DNA of 19,744 nucleotides. Source: Prevotellaceae bacterium. GTDB lineage: Bacteria; Bacteroidota; Bacteroidia; Bacteroidales; UBA932. The stretch lies in contig JAITAP010000242.1 in assembly GCA_031284065.1 (NCBI GenBank), forward strand, positions 1 to 19,744. The letters run 5' to 3'. Each line of letters begins with the position of its first letter. Position 1 is the first letter of the stretch. Positions 7,973 through 16,661 of this stretch are shown here, in pieces. A program made the translations under genes and the position numbers. The notes under the pieces are model-generated. The model made no database searches and was not told where the DNA came from. It saw only the letters and a program-made list of their open reading frames with translations.

Positions 7973-8089
7973 CCGCGCCCCGCGCGGAAATCCGGCGCAC
8001 GCAATTTTTAATTTATGCAAAGCCCTGAAAGGGCGAAGTCAATAGCGCAGGGCAATGCCCTACGAACGCTTGTTGCCTGCGGCGCAGGC
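7973..8089. repeat. Hairpin-rich interspersed-type repeat between convergent genes
   Basis: Four compact palindromes follow each other: CCGCGC-CCC-GCGCGG (7973-7987), GCCCT-GAA-AGGGC (8022-8034), AGGGCAATGCCCT (8049-8061) and GCCTGC-GGC-GCAGGC (8075-8089). The order GCCCTGAAAGGGCG followed by a GCAGGGCAATGCCCTACG hairpin is a pattern I associate with widespread interspersed repeats in Bacteroidetes and other environmental genomes. It fills the convergent gap of 232 bp and may also terminate transcription from both sides. Confidence 0.65.
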
Positions 8090-8107
8090 CTTGCACCGCT
8101 CAAGCTT

Positions 8108-9322
8108 CTACTCGTACCGCAGCGCGTTGATGGGGTCGAGCGAGGCGGCTCTCCGTGCGGGGTACCACCCGAAAAAGACTCCGGTGGCCGCGCATACCAA
8201 AAACGAAACGCTGATGGACGTGCCGCTCACCATAAAGGGCCAGCTGAGTATCCACGACGCTACGTATGAGAGCGCCAGCCCAAGGAATATCCCAATCACC
8301 CCACCAATAAGGCTAAGGATGGTGCTTTCAAAGAGAAACTGCCGGAGGATATCCCTGTTCTTTGCGCCGATAGCCATGCGCAGCCCTATTTCGCGGGTGC
8401 GCTCGGTAACGGTTACGTACATGATGTTCATAATGCCAATGCCCCCTACCACCAGCGAGATGGAGGCAATAGCCGCCAACAGCGCCGTCAGGAAACCGGT
8501 TACGGAGTTCATCATGTTGAGCATTTCCTGCTGCGTCCGCACCTGAAAATCGTCCGTAGCGCCCTGCCTGTGGTAAATCCGCATGGCGCTTTCCACCTCG
8601 GCGGTGGCCTCCATAGCCACCTGCTCCGATGTGGCCGAAGCCATAATCATGTGCAGGTAGTTAATTGCCAATACTCGCTTTTGCACTGTGGTGTAGGGCG
8701 CAATCACCACGTCGTCCTGATCCTGCCCCATTTGGTTTTGCCCCTTGCCTTTGAGCACGCCAATGACCTTAAGCGGAATTTTCCCAAAGCGAATGATTTT
8801 CCCGACGGGATTTTCGCCGTCCGGGAATATATTGTTCACCACCGTTGCCCCAATGAGGCACACCTTGGCGGAGTTTCGCACGTCGTCTTCGGTGAAGTTC
8901 GTTCCCGAAGTAACCTCAAACTTGTTAATCGCCATGTACTCGGCGTTTCCGCCGCGAATGTTGCCGGGCCAGTTGTTTACGCCAAACACGATTTGCCCCG
9001 ACGCGTTCACCACCGGCGAAACCATGCTGATGTGCCTGCAATTTTCGCGGATAGCGTCCACGTCGCGCGCCGTCATGGTTTGCACGTTTCCCGAGCCAAC
9101 GTTAACGCCGCCTTGCCGCTGCCACGACCGCATTACCATAATCAGGTTGGTGCCCATAGACGATATTTGGTCGTTGATGCTCTTTGAGGAGCTTTGCCCA
9201 ATGCTCACCATTGCGATTACCGACGCAATGCCGATAATGACGCCGAGCATGGTGAGCAACGCTCTTGTCTTGTTGCGCAGCAAGGCTCTGTACGCTATTT
9301 TGAGAAGGTTTAAGAAGTTCAT
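8108..9322 (-). CDS. MacB/FtsX-type ABC transporter permease
   Basis: The protein has 404 residues. The first transmembrane helix (about 21-43, LLTMLGVIIGIASVIAMVS) is preceded by the typical RNKTRALLTMLG segment. A large periplasmic MacB-like core domain follows (about 45-270), then three C-terminal helices of the FtsX domain, including VVGGIGIMNIMYVTVTERTR with the conserved REIGLRMAIGAKNRDI coupling segment, and a final GWYPARRAASLDPINALRYE. The ATPase is not fused but is encoded separately just upstream (22 bp). With the adaptor and TolC-like channel it forms a complete tripartite mechanotransmission-type exporter. The substrate (antibiotic, peptide, lipoprotein or siderophore) cannot be read from the sequence. 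It is the last gene of the operon. Confidence 0.93.
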   Translation of the reverse strand: MNFLNLLKIAYRALLRNKTRALLTMLGVIIGIASVIAMVSIGQSSSKSINDQISSMGTNLIMVMRSWQRQGGVNVGSGNVQTMTARDVDAIRENCRHISMVSPVVNASGQIVFGVNNWPGNIRGGNAEYMAINKFEVTSGTNFTEDDVRNSAKVCLIGATVVNNIFPDGENPVGKIIRFGKIPLKVIGVLKGKGQNQMGQDQDDVVIAPYTTVQKRVLAINYLHMIMASATSEQVAMEATAEVESAMRIYHRQGATDDFQVRTQQEMLNMMNSVTGFLTALLAAIASISLVVGGIGIMNIMYVTVTERTREIGLRMAIGAKNRDILRQFLFESTILSLIGGVIGIFLGLALSYVASWILSWPFMVSGTSISVSFLVCAATGVFFGWYPARRAASLDPINALRYE

Positions 9323-9344
9323 GGCAATTGCGCTTAATGAGTAA

Positions 9345-10088
<744 letters not shown>

Positions 10089-10119
10089 CTCTTAGCTCTT
10101 AGTTCTTATTACTCCAAAA

Positions 10120-11331
10120 TTACCTTCTTCCGGGAGGACGCGGCATGAACGGGTTGGCGGCGGCGGAGCTGTTCGTGCCCGCTGCCTCTATCGTAGCGGA
10201 CAGCACAACCTTGTCGCCGGCCTGTATTCCCTCCTTCACAACGATGCTCACGCCGTCCGAAATGCCCGTTTTTATGGGGACGGAGGCAATGCCCGACTCT
10301 TTTTGCACCCACACTGCTCTGGGGGCAAATGCTCCGGCGGGCGGCGCCCCCATCGGCAATGCCGTTGGCGGATTGCCCTGCGCAGGCGGGATAATGTTCA
10401 GCTTTTTCATCACGGCCGGCGAAAAGCTGCAAGACAGCGCTTCCATAGGAACTGTAATTCCCGTTTCGCTTTGCGTAACAATTATGATGTTGGCGGTCAT
10501 GCCCGGGAAAAGTTTTTCGTCGGGGTTTGGCGCTTCGATAATGACGGTGTAGGTTACCACGTTGTTGGTAACGGCGGGTTGCAGGCGCACTTGGCTGACG
10601 GTTCCGCCGAACACGTCGTTGGAGTATGCGTCCACCGTGAACGACACCCGTTGCCCCAGCTGCACCTTTCCGATATCCGCCTCGTCCACGTCGGCTTCTA
10701 CCTGCATTCTCTTGAGGTCGTTTGCAATGGTGAAGAGCGTAGGGGTGCTGAACGACGCCGCCACCGTTTGCCCCTGCTCTACTGCGCGGTTTAGCACTAC
10801 GCCGTCGATGGGGGAGGTAATATCGGCGTAGCCGAGGTTTACCCGCGACTGGTGCAGGTTTGCCTGCGCTTTGGTTACCGTCATTTTTGCCTGACTTAGC
10901 CGGTTGACAGCCTCCTCGTAGGCTACGTCCGTTGCGGCTTTGGCTTCGTAGAGCTGCTTGGTGCGGTCGTAGGCTTGCTGCGCATACGTTTGGTCGGCAA
11001 GCGCACTCGACAGCGTTGCCTCTGCCTGACTTACGTTTTCGCGCAGGGTCATCTTGTCCAGCTCGGCGAGCAGCTGCCCGCGCGTAACGTGCGAATTAAA
11101 ATCCACGTAAATTTTTTCGATAACGCCCGACACTTGCGTGCCAATGTCCACCTTATCTACCGGCTGCACGTATCCGGTAGCCATCACGGTAATCTCCACC
11201 GTTCCCTCTGCGGCGTCGCGCGTAATCAGTCGCGGCTCCTGCGGCTTTGCGCGGATTATGAAAATGGTTGCCACCGTAGCCGCTATAGCGACGGCGGCTC
11301 CTATTCCTGCTATCTTTGTTCTCTTTTTCAT
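10120..11331 (-). CDS. HlyD/MacA-type periplasmic adaptor (membrane fusion protein)
   Basis: The protein has 403 residues. An N-terminal membrane helix (about 8-27) has no lipobox, so it is anchored by the helix. Two lipoyl half-motifs (about 63-91, VDIGTQVSGVIEKIYVDFNS; and about 170-195, ITSPIDGVVLNRAVEQGQTV) flank a helical hairpin of about 95-168 that contacts the outer-membrane channel. A beta-barrel domain and a membrane-proximal domain follow. A Pro/Gly/Ala-rich loop near residues 310-338 (NIIPPAQGNPPTALPMGAPP) interrupts the C-terminal part and is not typical; the end is also Pro/Arg-rich (PRPPGRR). It lies between the TolC-like gene (20 bp upstream) and the ATPase gene, in the usual order for such operons. 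Confidence 0.94.
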   Translation of the reverse strand: MKKRTKIAGIGAAVAIAATVATIFIIRAKPQEPRLITRDAAEGTVEITVMATGYVQPVDKVDIGTQVSGVIEKIYVDFNSHVTRGQLLAELDKMTLRENVSQAEATLSSALADQTYAQQAYDRTKQLYEAKAATDVAYEEAVNRLSQAKMTVTKAQANLHQSRVNLGYADITSPIDGVVLNRAVEQGQTVAASFSTPTLFTIANDLKRMQVEADVDEADIGKVQLGQRVSFTVDAYSNDVFGGTVSQVRLQPAVTNNVVTYTVIIEAPNPDEKLFPGMTANIIIVTQSETGITVPMEALSCSFSPAVMKKLNIIPPAQGNPPTALPMGAPPAGAFAPRAVWVQKESGIASVPIKTGISDGVSIVVKEGIQAGDKVVLSATIEAAGTNSSAAANPFMPRPPGRR

Positions 11332-11351
11332 TGCGAAAGTGGTTTTTGTTT

Positions 11352-12695
11352 TTACATTTTAACAGCCAGCCCCATGTACACGTCCAGCATTTTGCGCCTT
11401 AGCATAAAGCTGTACTTGCTTTGCACGTAGTCGTTCAGGGCGCTGATGTAGTTGTTTTGCTGTTGCAGCAGCTCCACAGCGGTGATAGCGCCCGCGTTGA
11501 ACTGTGCGCGGTAGGCGTCGAATGTCTTGCGGTAGGCGTTTTCCTTTACTTTGGAGGTTTCGTACTTTGCCAGAGCGGTACGCACGTTCAGGTACTCCTG
11601 TAGCACCGACTGCTTGACGGACAGCTCGCCCTGCTGCCGGTCGAGCTTGGCCTGTTGCAGGCTCAGCCGGCTTTGCTGTATCTTGGTTTGCGTTTGCCCC
11701 TTTGAGAAGATGGGGATGCTGAGCCGCACCCCTGCCTGCTGGCTAAAGCGGTCGGAGAGCTGCGCGCCAACCCCCGAATAGCCCTCACGACCCGTGCTCA
11801 GACCGGCGTCGAGGCTTGCCGTCGGGAGGCGCCCCGCCTTTGAAAGCTTAAGGTTGGCCTCGGCTATGCGCACGCCGTAGCGCAGCACCTCCAAGTCGGG
11901 CAGGGCGGACAAGGCTCTTTGGAGCGCCTCTTCCTGTGCAGGCATCACCTGCATGTCCGTTACTGCCGACGTATCGGGGTACACAATTTGCAGCTCGAGG
12001 CTCAGCTCCATCGACAGTAGCCCTTTTAGCGCAAGAAGGCTGTTGTCTCTACTTGAGCGGGTATCCACAATGTTGCTTTTGTCGCTGGCGAGCTGCGCCT
12101 CGAGCATCAGGTAGTCGCTCTCCAGTATCTTGCCGGCGGCATACTGCTCTTTGCCTTGCTTAAGCTGCCCTTCGCTTGCGCCAATCACCGCCTCCTGATA
12201 CTTCAACAGCTCTTCGTAGCCCAGCACGTTCAGAAAATTTTGCAGGATTTGAATGGTGAGCTCGTTGTCGTACGCCGAAGTCTGGTAGGCCGCCTTCTCC
12301 GCTTGCAGCTTGTTTTGCTCAATCGTATATCCGATAGCCCCGCCCTGGTAGAGCGACAAGCTGGCGTTAACGCCGTAGCTGCCGCTCCACGTCGCCGATG
12401 CGCCGGAGGTATGCCCCACGTTTTCGCTAAGCGATGCGCTCACATTGGGCAGCCGCTCCCGCTTCGCCTGCCTGTAGCCTGCGTCGTACGACTGCTCCGA
12501 GAGGTGCATTTGCTGCCGCGTAAAGTTGTTGCCCATAGCGTAGCGCAAACAATCTTCGAGGCTGAAACGCAGCATGGCCGGGGGTGAGGACAACGCGGAC
12601 GCATCCGCCTGCGCAACGGCGTTACCTGTCTGCGCAAAGGCAGGACACAGGCAAATGCCCGCCAACATTGCTGCCAATACAGCTATTCGCTCCAT
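11352..12695 (-). CDS. TolC-family outer-membrane efflux channel
   Basis: The protein has 447 residues. A signal peptide (about 1-21, ending CPAFA) was the reason for choosing the ATG at 12695 rather than the in-frame ATG at 12725, which lies inside the promoter. Two similar halves of long helices and short strands follow, as in the OEP family: FSLEDCLRYAMGNN opens the first, LQRALSALPDLEVLRYGVRI the second. The end contains VELLQQQNNYISALNDYVQSKY, a usual TolC-family closing helix. It forms the outer-membrane exit duct for the adaptor and MacB-type pump encoded directly downstream and is the first gene of that operon. Confidence 0.94.
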   Translation of the reverse strand: MERIAVLAAMLAGICLCPAFAQTGNAVAQADASALSSPPAMLRFSLEDCLRYAMGNNFTRQQMHLSEQSYDAGYRQAKRERLPNVSASLSENVGHTSGASATWSGSYGVNASLSLYQGGAIGYTIEQNKLQAEKAAYQTSAYDNELTIQILQNFLNVLGYEELLKYQEAVIGASEGQLKQGKEQYAAGKILESDYLMLEAQLASDKSNIVDTRSSRDNSLLALKGLLSMELSLELQIVYPDTSAVTDMQVMPAQEEALQRALSALPDLEVLRYGVRIAEANLKLSKAGRLPTASLDAGLSTGREGYSGVGAQLSDRFSQQAGVRLSIPIFSKGQTQTKIQQSRLSLQQAKLDRQQGELSVKQSVLQEYLNVRTALAKYETSKVKENAYRKTFDAYRAQFNAGAITAVELLQQQNNYISALNDYVQSKYSFMLRRKMLDVYMGLAVKM

Positions 12696-12722
12696 ATACG
12701 TATAAGTTTTTGTTTGAACGTG

Positions 12723-12757
12723 CAAAAATAGCCACCCCGTCTGCCGGATTCACCAAA
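12723..12757 (-). promoter_or_regulatory. Probable promoter of the efflux operon
   Basis: Read on the minus strand, TTTG (12754-12757) and TATTTTTG (12723-12730) are separated by 23 bp and match the Bacteroidetes -33 TTTG and -7 TAnnTTTG elements. The -7 element is 27 bp before the TolC-like ATG. The spacer is at the long end of the known range. Confidence 0.55.
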
Positions 12758-12840
12758 AAAAATTCCGAAACGGCAAAAGAGCCGGATGAAATGGAAAAAA
12801 GGCGAATGAAGTATCGCCGCCGCACACCCTCAACCTATGG

Positions 12841-12863
12841 CTAAACTCTAACATCTAAACTCT
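12841..12863. repeat. Short direct repeat CTAAACTCT
   Basis: The 9-mer CTAAACTCT occurs twice, 14 bp apart, just after the stop codon of the TPR gene (minus strand). The sequence is low in complexity and no hairpin is evident. It resembles other short repeated words at gene borders in this window. Confidence 0.5.
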
Positions 12864-12869
12864 CCGCCT

Positions 12870-14864
12870 CTACTTTTTTATGCAAAATCGCTTGATAACG
12901 TTGTACGCCTCCTTAATGCCGAGTTCGCCGGATTTGCTAATGTCGAGGCATCCTTTTTCGGTGTCGCGCAGGTAAATCTGCACCAGCCCGCGATTGTAGT
13001 ACGCTTCTCCCATGCCGGGATGTTGCGCTATGGCGTGCGTGTAGCTGTCGATGGCTTCGGGCATTTGGTTGGAGTTGCATTGCAGGTTGCCGAGGTTGTA
13101 GTAGGCGTACGCAAAGTCGGGTTGCAGCGCAATGGCTTGCCGGAGGTCGCTGATGGCGTCGTTGTAGTTGTACTGCTTGCTTTCGCTGTGCGAATTGTAC
13201 TGCATACTGGTAGAGTTGTCGCGCTCGAGCACAATCGTCTGCGTGTTGTTGTCGATGCTTGAGATGAACTCCACCATTTCGCTCTGCGCCACGCTGCGGT
13301 TAAAGTAGTAAAAGGCGTTGCTCTTGTCTATGTTCAGCGACTGCTTGTAGAAGGTGAGCGAGGTAGTGTACTGGTTTTGCTCCTCCAGCAGCGAGGCTTT
13401 GGCAAAGTATCCGAGGCCGTTTCCGCTTGCGCTGTCGATAAATCGTTCGCTTTGCTGCGTAACCTGCCGCAGGGTGGCGGCGTCGCGCGCAGGCTTTCCG
13501 TTCACCACGCAAACCTGCACGGCTTGCGCTTGCTGCCTGAATTTTTCAAAGCTGGCGTTGAAGTACGCGCCGTAGCGACGCTGATTTTCGGCAACTCCCA
13601 CCGCAATGCGGAACAGCGGCAGAAGGGTAATGTCCACGCGGCGGTACTGTAGCTGGTCGCCGGTAAAGTTTTTGTTGCCAAAGTCAGCGTCAAACGCCAC
13701 CAGCTGGTTGAACTTTTGGCTTGTGTCGGCGTAAAGCGCCATGCTGCTGTCCGACGTGAGCTTGCTCTGGTGGTCGGCAATTTTTTTCATCGCCATGTCG
13801 TAATCCCGCTTTGCGCCGCGCATGTCGTTACGCATACGCTTTGCGTACGAGCGGTTGAGGTAGGCGTTGGCAAAATCGGGGTATATCTCAATTGCCTTGC
13901 TGTAATCCTCAATAGCTTGTTGGGGCATTTGCTTTTCGAGGTAAACGGCGGCGCGGTTGTAGTATATGAGCACGTTACCCGGGTTAATGTCTGCCGCCTG
14001 CGCGTAGCTTTCGAGCGCACCGTCGTAGTCTCCCGTTTGCGAAAGCATGAGGGCGCGGTTGTAGAGCGTCAGGGCGTTGTAGGGGTCGAGTTTGAGCACC
14101 CTGTCGAAGTCGTGGAGCGCGCCGGCGACGTCCTTGCTGTTGTAGAGGGTAATTGCGCGAAAGTAGTAGTTGATGGCCGAAGTGGTATCAAGCCGTATAG
14201 CCTCGTTAAAATCGCTCAGCGCGAGCTCATTTTTGCTCTGCATGGCGTACACGCGCCCTCGACGGCTGTACCCGTCGGCGTCGTAGCGGTTTATGGCAAT
14301 AGCGCGGTTGTAGTCGCCAATAGCGCCGGTGGTATCCTTCAGGAACAGCTTGCACGTGCCGCGATTCACGTAGCCCTCCGACGCTTTTGGCTCGTAGCGC
14401 AGGAAGCGGTCAAAGTCGCTGATAGCTTTGTCGAACTGTTGCAGGAAAAAGTAGCTCAGCGCCCGGCTGTAGTAAACGCCCGGCAGCTCGGGTCGCAGGT
14501 CGTTGGCTTCCTCCAAATCCTTGAGCGCGTCGCTGTGGTTGCCCATGCTGTTGTACGTGATGGCGCGGTAGAAGTAGGCAAAGGTAAACACCGGGTTGAG
14601 GCGTATAGCCTTGTTGAAATCGTTGAGCGCCCCGATGAAGTCGCCGAGGTTGTACTTGGCAATGGCGCGGCGAAAGTAGGCGTCGTGCATGTTGGTATCC
14701 ACCCTGATGAGCACGTTGAAGCTCTCGATGGCAGCCGTGTACTTGCGGTCAATGAGCTCGCTTGTGCCTTTCACATAAAAGTACTCCTTGCTGATTTGCG
14801 CATGCGTTTTTTTGCAAACCGGCAGGGATAAAAAAAGTAGTATGATTGCTATGTTTCTGAACAT
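12870..14864 (-). CDS. Exported TPR-repeat protein
   Basis: The protein has 664 residues. A signal peptide of about 22 residues (ending KKTHA) indicates export. About ten consecutive tetratricopeptide repeats span residues 26-361, with the pattern AYFRRAIAKYNLGDFIGALNDF repeated in variant form (for example YYNRAAVYLEKQMPQQAIEDY). A segment of about 120 residues (362-480) without TPR pattern follows, then further repeats at about 481-516 and 570-645. The family builds superhelical scaffolds that bind other proteins; no enzymatic domain is visible. It lies upstream of the efflux operon on the same strand, 174 bp away and with a separate promoter candidate between, so it need not be linked in function. 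A 15-bp tandem repeat lies directly before its start. Confidence 0.88.
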   Translation of the reverse strand: MFRNIAIILLFLSLPVCKKTHAQISKEYFYVKGTSELIDRKYTAAIESFNVLIRVDTNMHDAYFRRAIAKYNLGDFIGALNDFNKAIRLNPVFTFAYFYRAITYNSMGNHSDALKDLEEANDLRPELPGVYYSRALSYFFLQQFDKAISDFDRFLRYEPKASEGYVNRGTCKLFLKDTTGAIGDYNRAIAINRYDADGYSRRGRVYAMQSKNELALSDFNEAIRLDTTSAINYYFRAITLYNSKDVAGALHDFDRVLKLDPYNALTLYNRALMLSQTGDYDGALESYAQAADINPGNVLIYYNRAAVYLEKQMPQQAIEDYSKAIEIYPDFANAYLNRSYAKRMRNDMRGAKRDYDMAMKKIADHQSKLTSDSSMALYADTSQKFNQLVAFDADFGNKNFTGDQLQYRRVDITLLPLFRIAVGVAENQRRYGAYFNASFEKFRQQAQAVQVCVVNGKPARDAATLRQVTQQSERFIDSASGNGLGYFAKASLLEEQNQYTTSLTFYKQSLNIDKSNAFYYFNRSVAQSEMVEFISSIDNNTQTIVLERDNSTSMQYNSHSESKQYNYNDAISDLRQAIALQPDFAYAYYNLGNLQCNSNQMPEAIDSYTHAIAQHPGMGEAYYNRGLVQIYLRDTEKGCLDISKSGELGIKEAYNVIKRFCIKK

Positions 14865-14874
14865 TCTCGGATGT

Positions 14875-14932
14875 GATTTACAGAAATTCGATTTACAGAA
14901 AATTGATTTACAGAAATTCGATTTACAGAATT
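14875..14932. repeat. 15-bp tandem repeat before the TPR gene
   Basis: The unit GATTTACAGAAATTC (plus strand) occurs at 14875, 14890 (variant GATTTACAGAAAATT) and 14905, with a partial fourth copy at 14920. It ends 10 bp upstream of the TPR gene ATG, so on the minus strand the repeat forms its leader or promoter region. Copy number could vary by slippage. Confidence 0.85.
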
Positions 14933-14999
14933 ACAGAATTTTCATAATTGACAAGTATGAAAATTACGTAAATCGCAGCAAACATGTAAGCTCAAAATT

Positions 15000-15809
15000 T
15001 CACTTGTCTTCTACAGGCCATTCTTCAAGGTAGTTCACCTTTATCTTTTTGATGTCTTTAATATTTTTATACCAACCGGTTTCGAGCATTTTTCCCATAA
15101 CCTTGTAGATATGCTCTTTTCGTTGCCGCATGTAGGGCGATGGCTTCGCCGGGTTGAACTTGTGCGGGTTTGGCAGCGCAACGGCAATGAGCGTACTCTC
15201 GCTTTTGCTGAGCTTCATCGCCGGCTTGCGGAAGTAGCGCTGCGCGGCGGCTTCTACGCCGTACATGTTGCTGCCCGTTTCTATCACGTTCAGGTAAACC
15301 TCCATGATGCGCGCCTTGCCCCACATGGCCTCTATCAGCGTGGTGAAGCCCGCCTCAACAACCTTGCGGAGCCACGTGCGGTTGGGCGGCAAAAAAACAT
15401 TCTTGGCGGTTTGCTGCGAAATGGTGCTTGCGCCGTATATCTTTTTGCTTTGCTCGCTATTGCGCTTCATGGCCCACATTATGGCGTCAATATCAAACCC
15501 TTTGTGGTAAAAAAAGTTGTTGTCTTCGGCGGCAATCACGGCGCACGCCACCTCCGGTGAAATGCTGTCGATGGGCGTCCACCGCTTTTCCGGCGCAACC
15601 TTGCTCTTTTTTTGGTTGATAACCATGAGCGGCGTGACGCTTACCGGAGTAGTCCGCAGCGCGTACACTATAAGAAAAATAGAAAATATTGCCGTAGCTA
15701 GTATGGCGAATAGTATCCTAACTAATTTATTGATGATCAGATATATTACGTAAAGTATATTGAGCCTGTTTTTCACTTTTGTAATGAGCAAATTGCACAA
15801 ATTAGGCAT
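15000..15809 (-). CDS. mtgA: Monofunctional peptidoglycan glycosyltransferase
   Basis: The protein has 269 residues, slightly longer than the usual 230-250. An N-terminal membrane helix lies at about 30-50. All GT51 motifs are present: AAEDNNFFYHKGFD with catalytic Glu95; GASTISQQTAKN (126-137); RTWLRKVVEA with the second conserved Glu152; KARIMEVYLNVIETG (165-179); and RYFRKPAMKLSKSESTLIA. It polymerises lipid II into glycan strands at the outer face of the inner membrane. No transpeptidase domain follows, which separates it from class A penicillin-binding proteins. The start at 15809 is the only Met that keeps the membrane helix. The gene diverges from gldF. Confidence 0.96.
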   Translation of the reverse strand: MPNLCNLLITKVKNRLNILYVIYLIINKLVRILFAILATAIFSIFLIVYALRTTPVSVTPLMVINQKKSKVAPEKRWTPIDSISPEVACAVIAAEDNNFFYHKGFDIDAIMWAMKRNSEQSKKIYGASTISQQTAKNVFLPPNRTWLRKVVEAGFTTLIEAMWGKARIMEVYLNVIETGSNMYGVEAAAQRYFRKPAMKLSKSESTLIAVALPNPHKFNPAKPSPYMRQRKEHIYKVMGKMLETGWYKNIKDIKKIKVNYLEEWPVEDK

Positions 15810-15820
15810 ATAACCGCCTG

Positions 15821-15828
15821 CAAAAGTA
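15821..15828 (-). promoter_or_regulatory. Probable -7 element of mtgA
   Basis: On the minus strand TACTTTTG fits TAnnTTTG. A TTAG sequence 20 bp upstream is an imperfect -33. The element is only 11 bp from the ATG, so the transcript would have a very short leader. Confidence 0.45.
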
Positions 15829-15849
15829 GCATACTTTGCTATTTTTGCC

Positions 15850-15857
15850 TAACTTTG
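15850..15857 (+). promoter_or_regulatory. Possible -7 element of gldF
   Basis: TAACTTTG fits TAnnTTTG and lies 33 bp before the gldF ATG. A TTTG at 15835 is too close (11 bp) to be the -33, and no other good -33 is seen. This element lies upstream of the mtgA -7 element on the other strand, so the two promoters share DNA. Confidence 0.4.
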
Positions 15858-15890
15858 CCGGACAATTTGTTAAGTTATTGGGGAAATTTC

Positions 15891-16637
15891 ATGTTTTTTA
15901 TCTTTAAGAAAGAGGTAGCCTCTTTTTTCTCGTCGCTCACGGGCTACATTGCGGTGGGCGTATTTCTGCTGCTGTGCAGCTGGTTTCTGTGGCTTTCGCC
16001 GGGCGAGCTGAACGTGCTCAGCGCAGGATACGCCAACATCGACGGCCTGTTTTTTATTGCGCCGTGGCTCTTCCTGTTTTTGGCGCCGGCCATTACCATG
16101 CGCAGCTTTGCGGAGGAGCGCAAAGCCGGCACTATGGAGATGCTGCTCACGCATCCCCTCACCGAAGTTCAGCTCATTGCGGGCAAATTTTTGGCGGCCG
16201 TTACCGTTGTTGCCGTCTCGCTTTTGCCCACGCTGCTGTACTTCTACACCGTTTCGGATTTGGGCAATCCTGTGGGCAACATCGATAGCGGCGCTACGTG
16301 GGGGGCGCTCATTGGCTTGCTGCTGCTGGCGGCGTGCTACGCGGCGGTGGGGATTTTTGCCTCGCTGCTCACCGATAGCCAGCTGGTGGCGTTTCTCCTT
16401 GCGGCGGCAATGTGCTTTTTCATCTACCTGGGCTTTGACGGGTTAGCCGCGCTGCCGTACGTCAAGAATATAAACAGCGTGGTGGCGAACCTTGGCGTAA
16501 GCCAGCACTACAAGTCCATTAGCCGCGGCGTGGTGGACTTGCGCGACATGGCTTACTTTGCGGGCGTAATTGCCGTATTCTTGGCGGCTGCCCGCCTAAA
16601 GCTGAGGGCCAGAGCGTGGGGGAGGTGGAAATTTTGA
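15891..16637 (+). CDS. gldF: GldF-type ABC-2 transporter permease
   Basis: The protein has 248 residues, close to GldF length. Six hydrophobic helices are visible, beginning SLTGYIAVGVFLLLCSWFL and ending MAYFAGVIAVFLAAARL. The segment between helices 2 and 3, ITMRSFAEERKAGTMEMLLT, is the conserved ABC-2 cytoplasmic coupling region and is very similar to GldF of gliding Bacteroidetes. GldF normally forms a complex with the ATPase GldA and with GldG; in non-gliding Bacteroidales the same proteins persist with unknown cargo. Neither gldA nor gldG is present in this window, which is unusual for gldG since it commonly follows gldF. The start at 15891 matches the usual N-terminus (MFFIFKKEV); an in-frame start at 15855 overlaps the promoter. 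The stop codon lies inside a short tandem repeat. Confidence 0.85.
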   Translation: MFFIFKKEVASFFSSLTGYIAVGVFLLLCSWFLWLSPGELNVLSAGYANIDGLFFIAPWLFLFLAPAITMRSFAEERKAGTMEMLLTHPLTEVQLIAGKFLAAVTVVAVSLLPTLLYFYTVSDLGNPVGNIDSGATWGALIGLLLLAACYAAVGIFASLLTDSQLVAFLLAAAMCFFIYLGFDGLAALPYVKNINSVVANLGVSQHYKSISRGVVDLRDMAYFAGVIAVFLAAARLKLRARAWGRWKF

Positions 16638-16661
16638 ATTCTGAATTTTGAATTTTGAATT
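16631..16661. repeat. 7-bp tandem repeat ATTTTGA at the end of gldF
   Basis: Four units (ATTTTGA, ATTCTGA, ATTTTGA, ATTTTGA) plus ATT run from inside the last codons of gldF to the first base of the MITE-like element. The gldF stop codon TGA is part of the first unit. Confidence 0.8.

Noticed and set aside
8015..8269. 84-codon plus-strand frame starting in the hairpin-rich repeat
   Set aside because: It runs from a repeat into the antisense of the permease gene and has no protein-like features.
13716..14831. Open frame of 371 codons on the plus strand opposite the TPR gene
   Set aside because: It is the mirror of repeated TPR codons, giving Val/Ala-rich sequence without a domain.
14788..15033. 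81-codon plus-strand frame with DLQKF/DLQKI pentapeptide repeats
   Set aside because: The pentapeptides come from the 15-bp tandem repeat, and both ends overlap established minus-strand genes.
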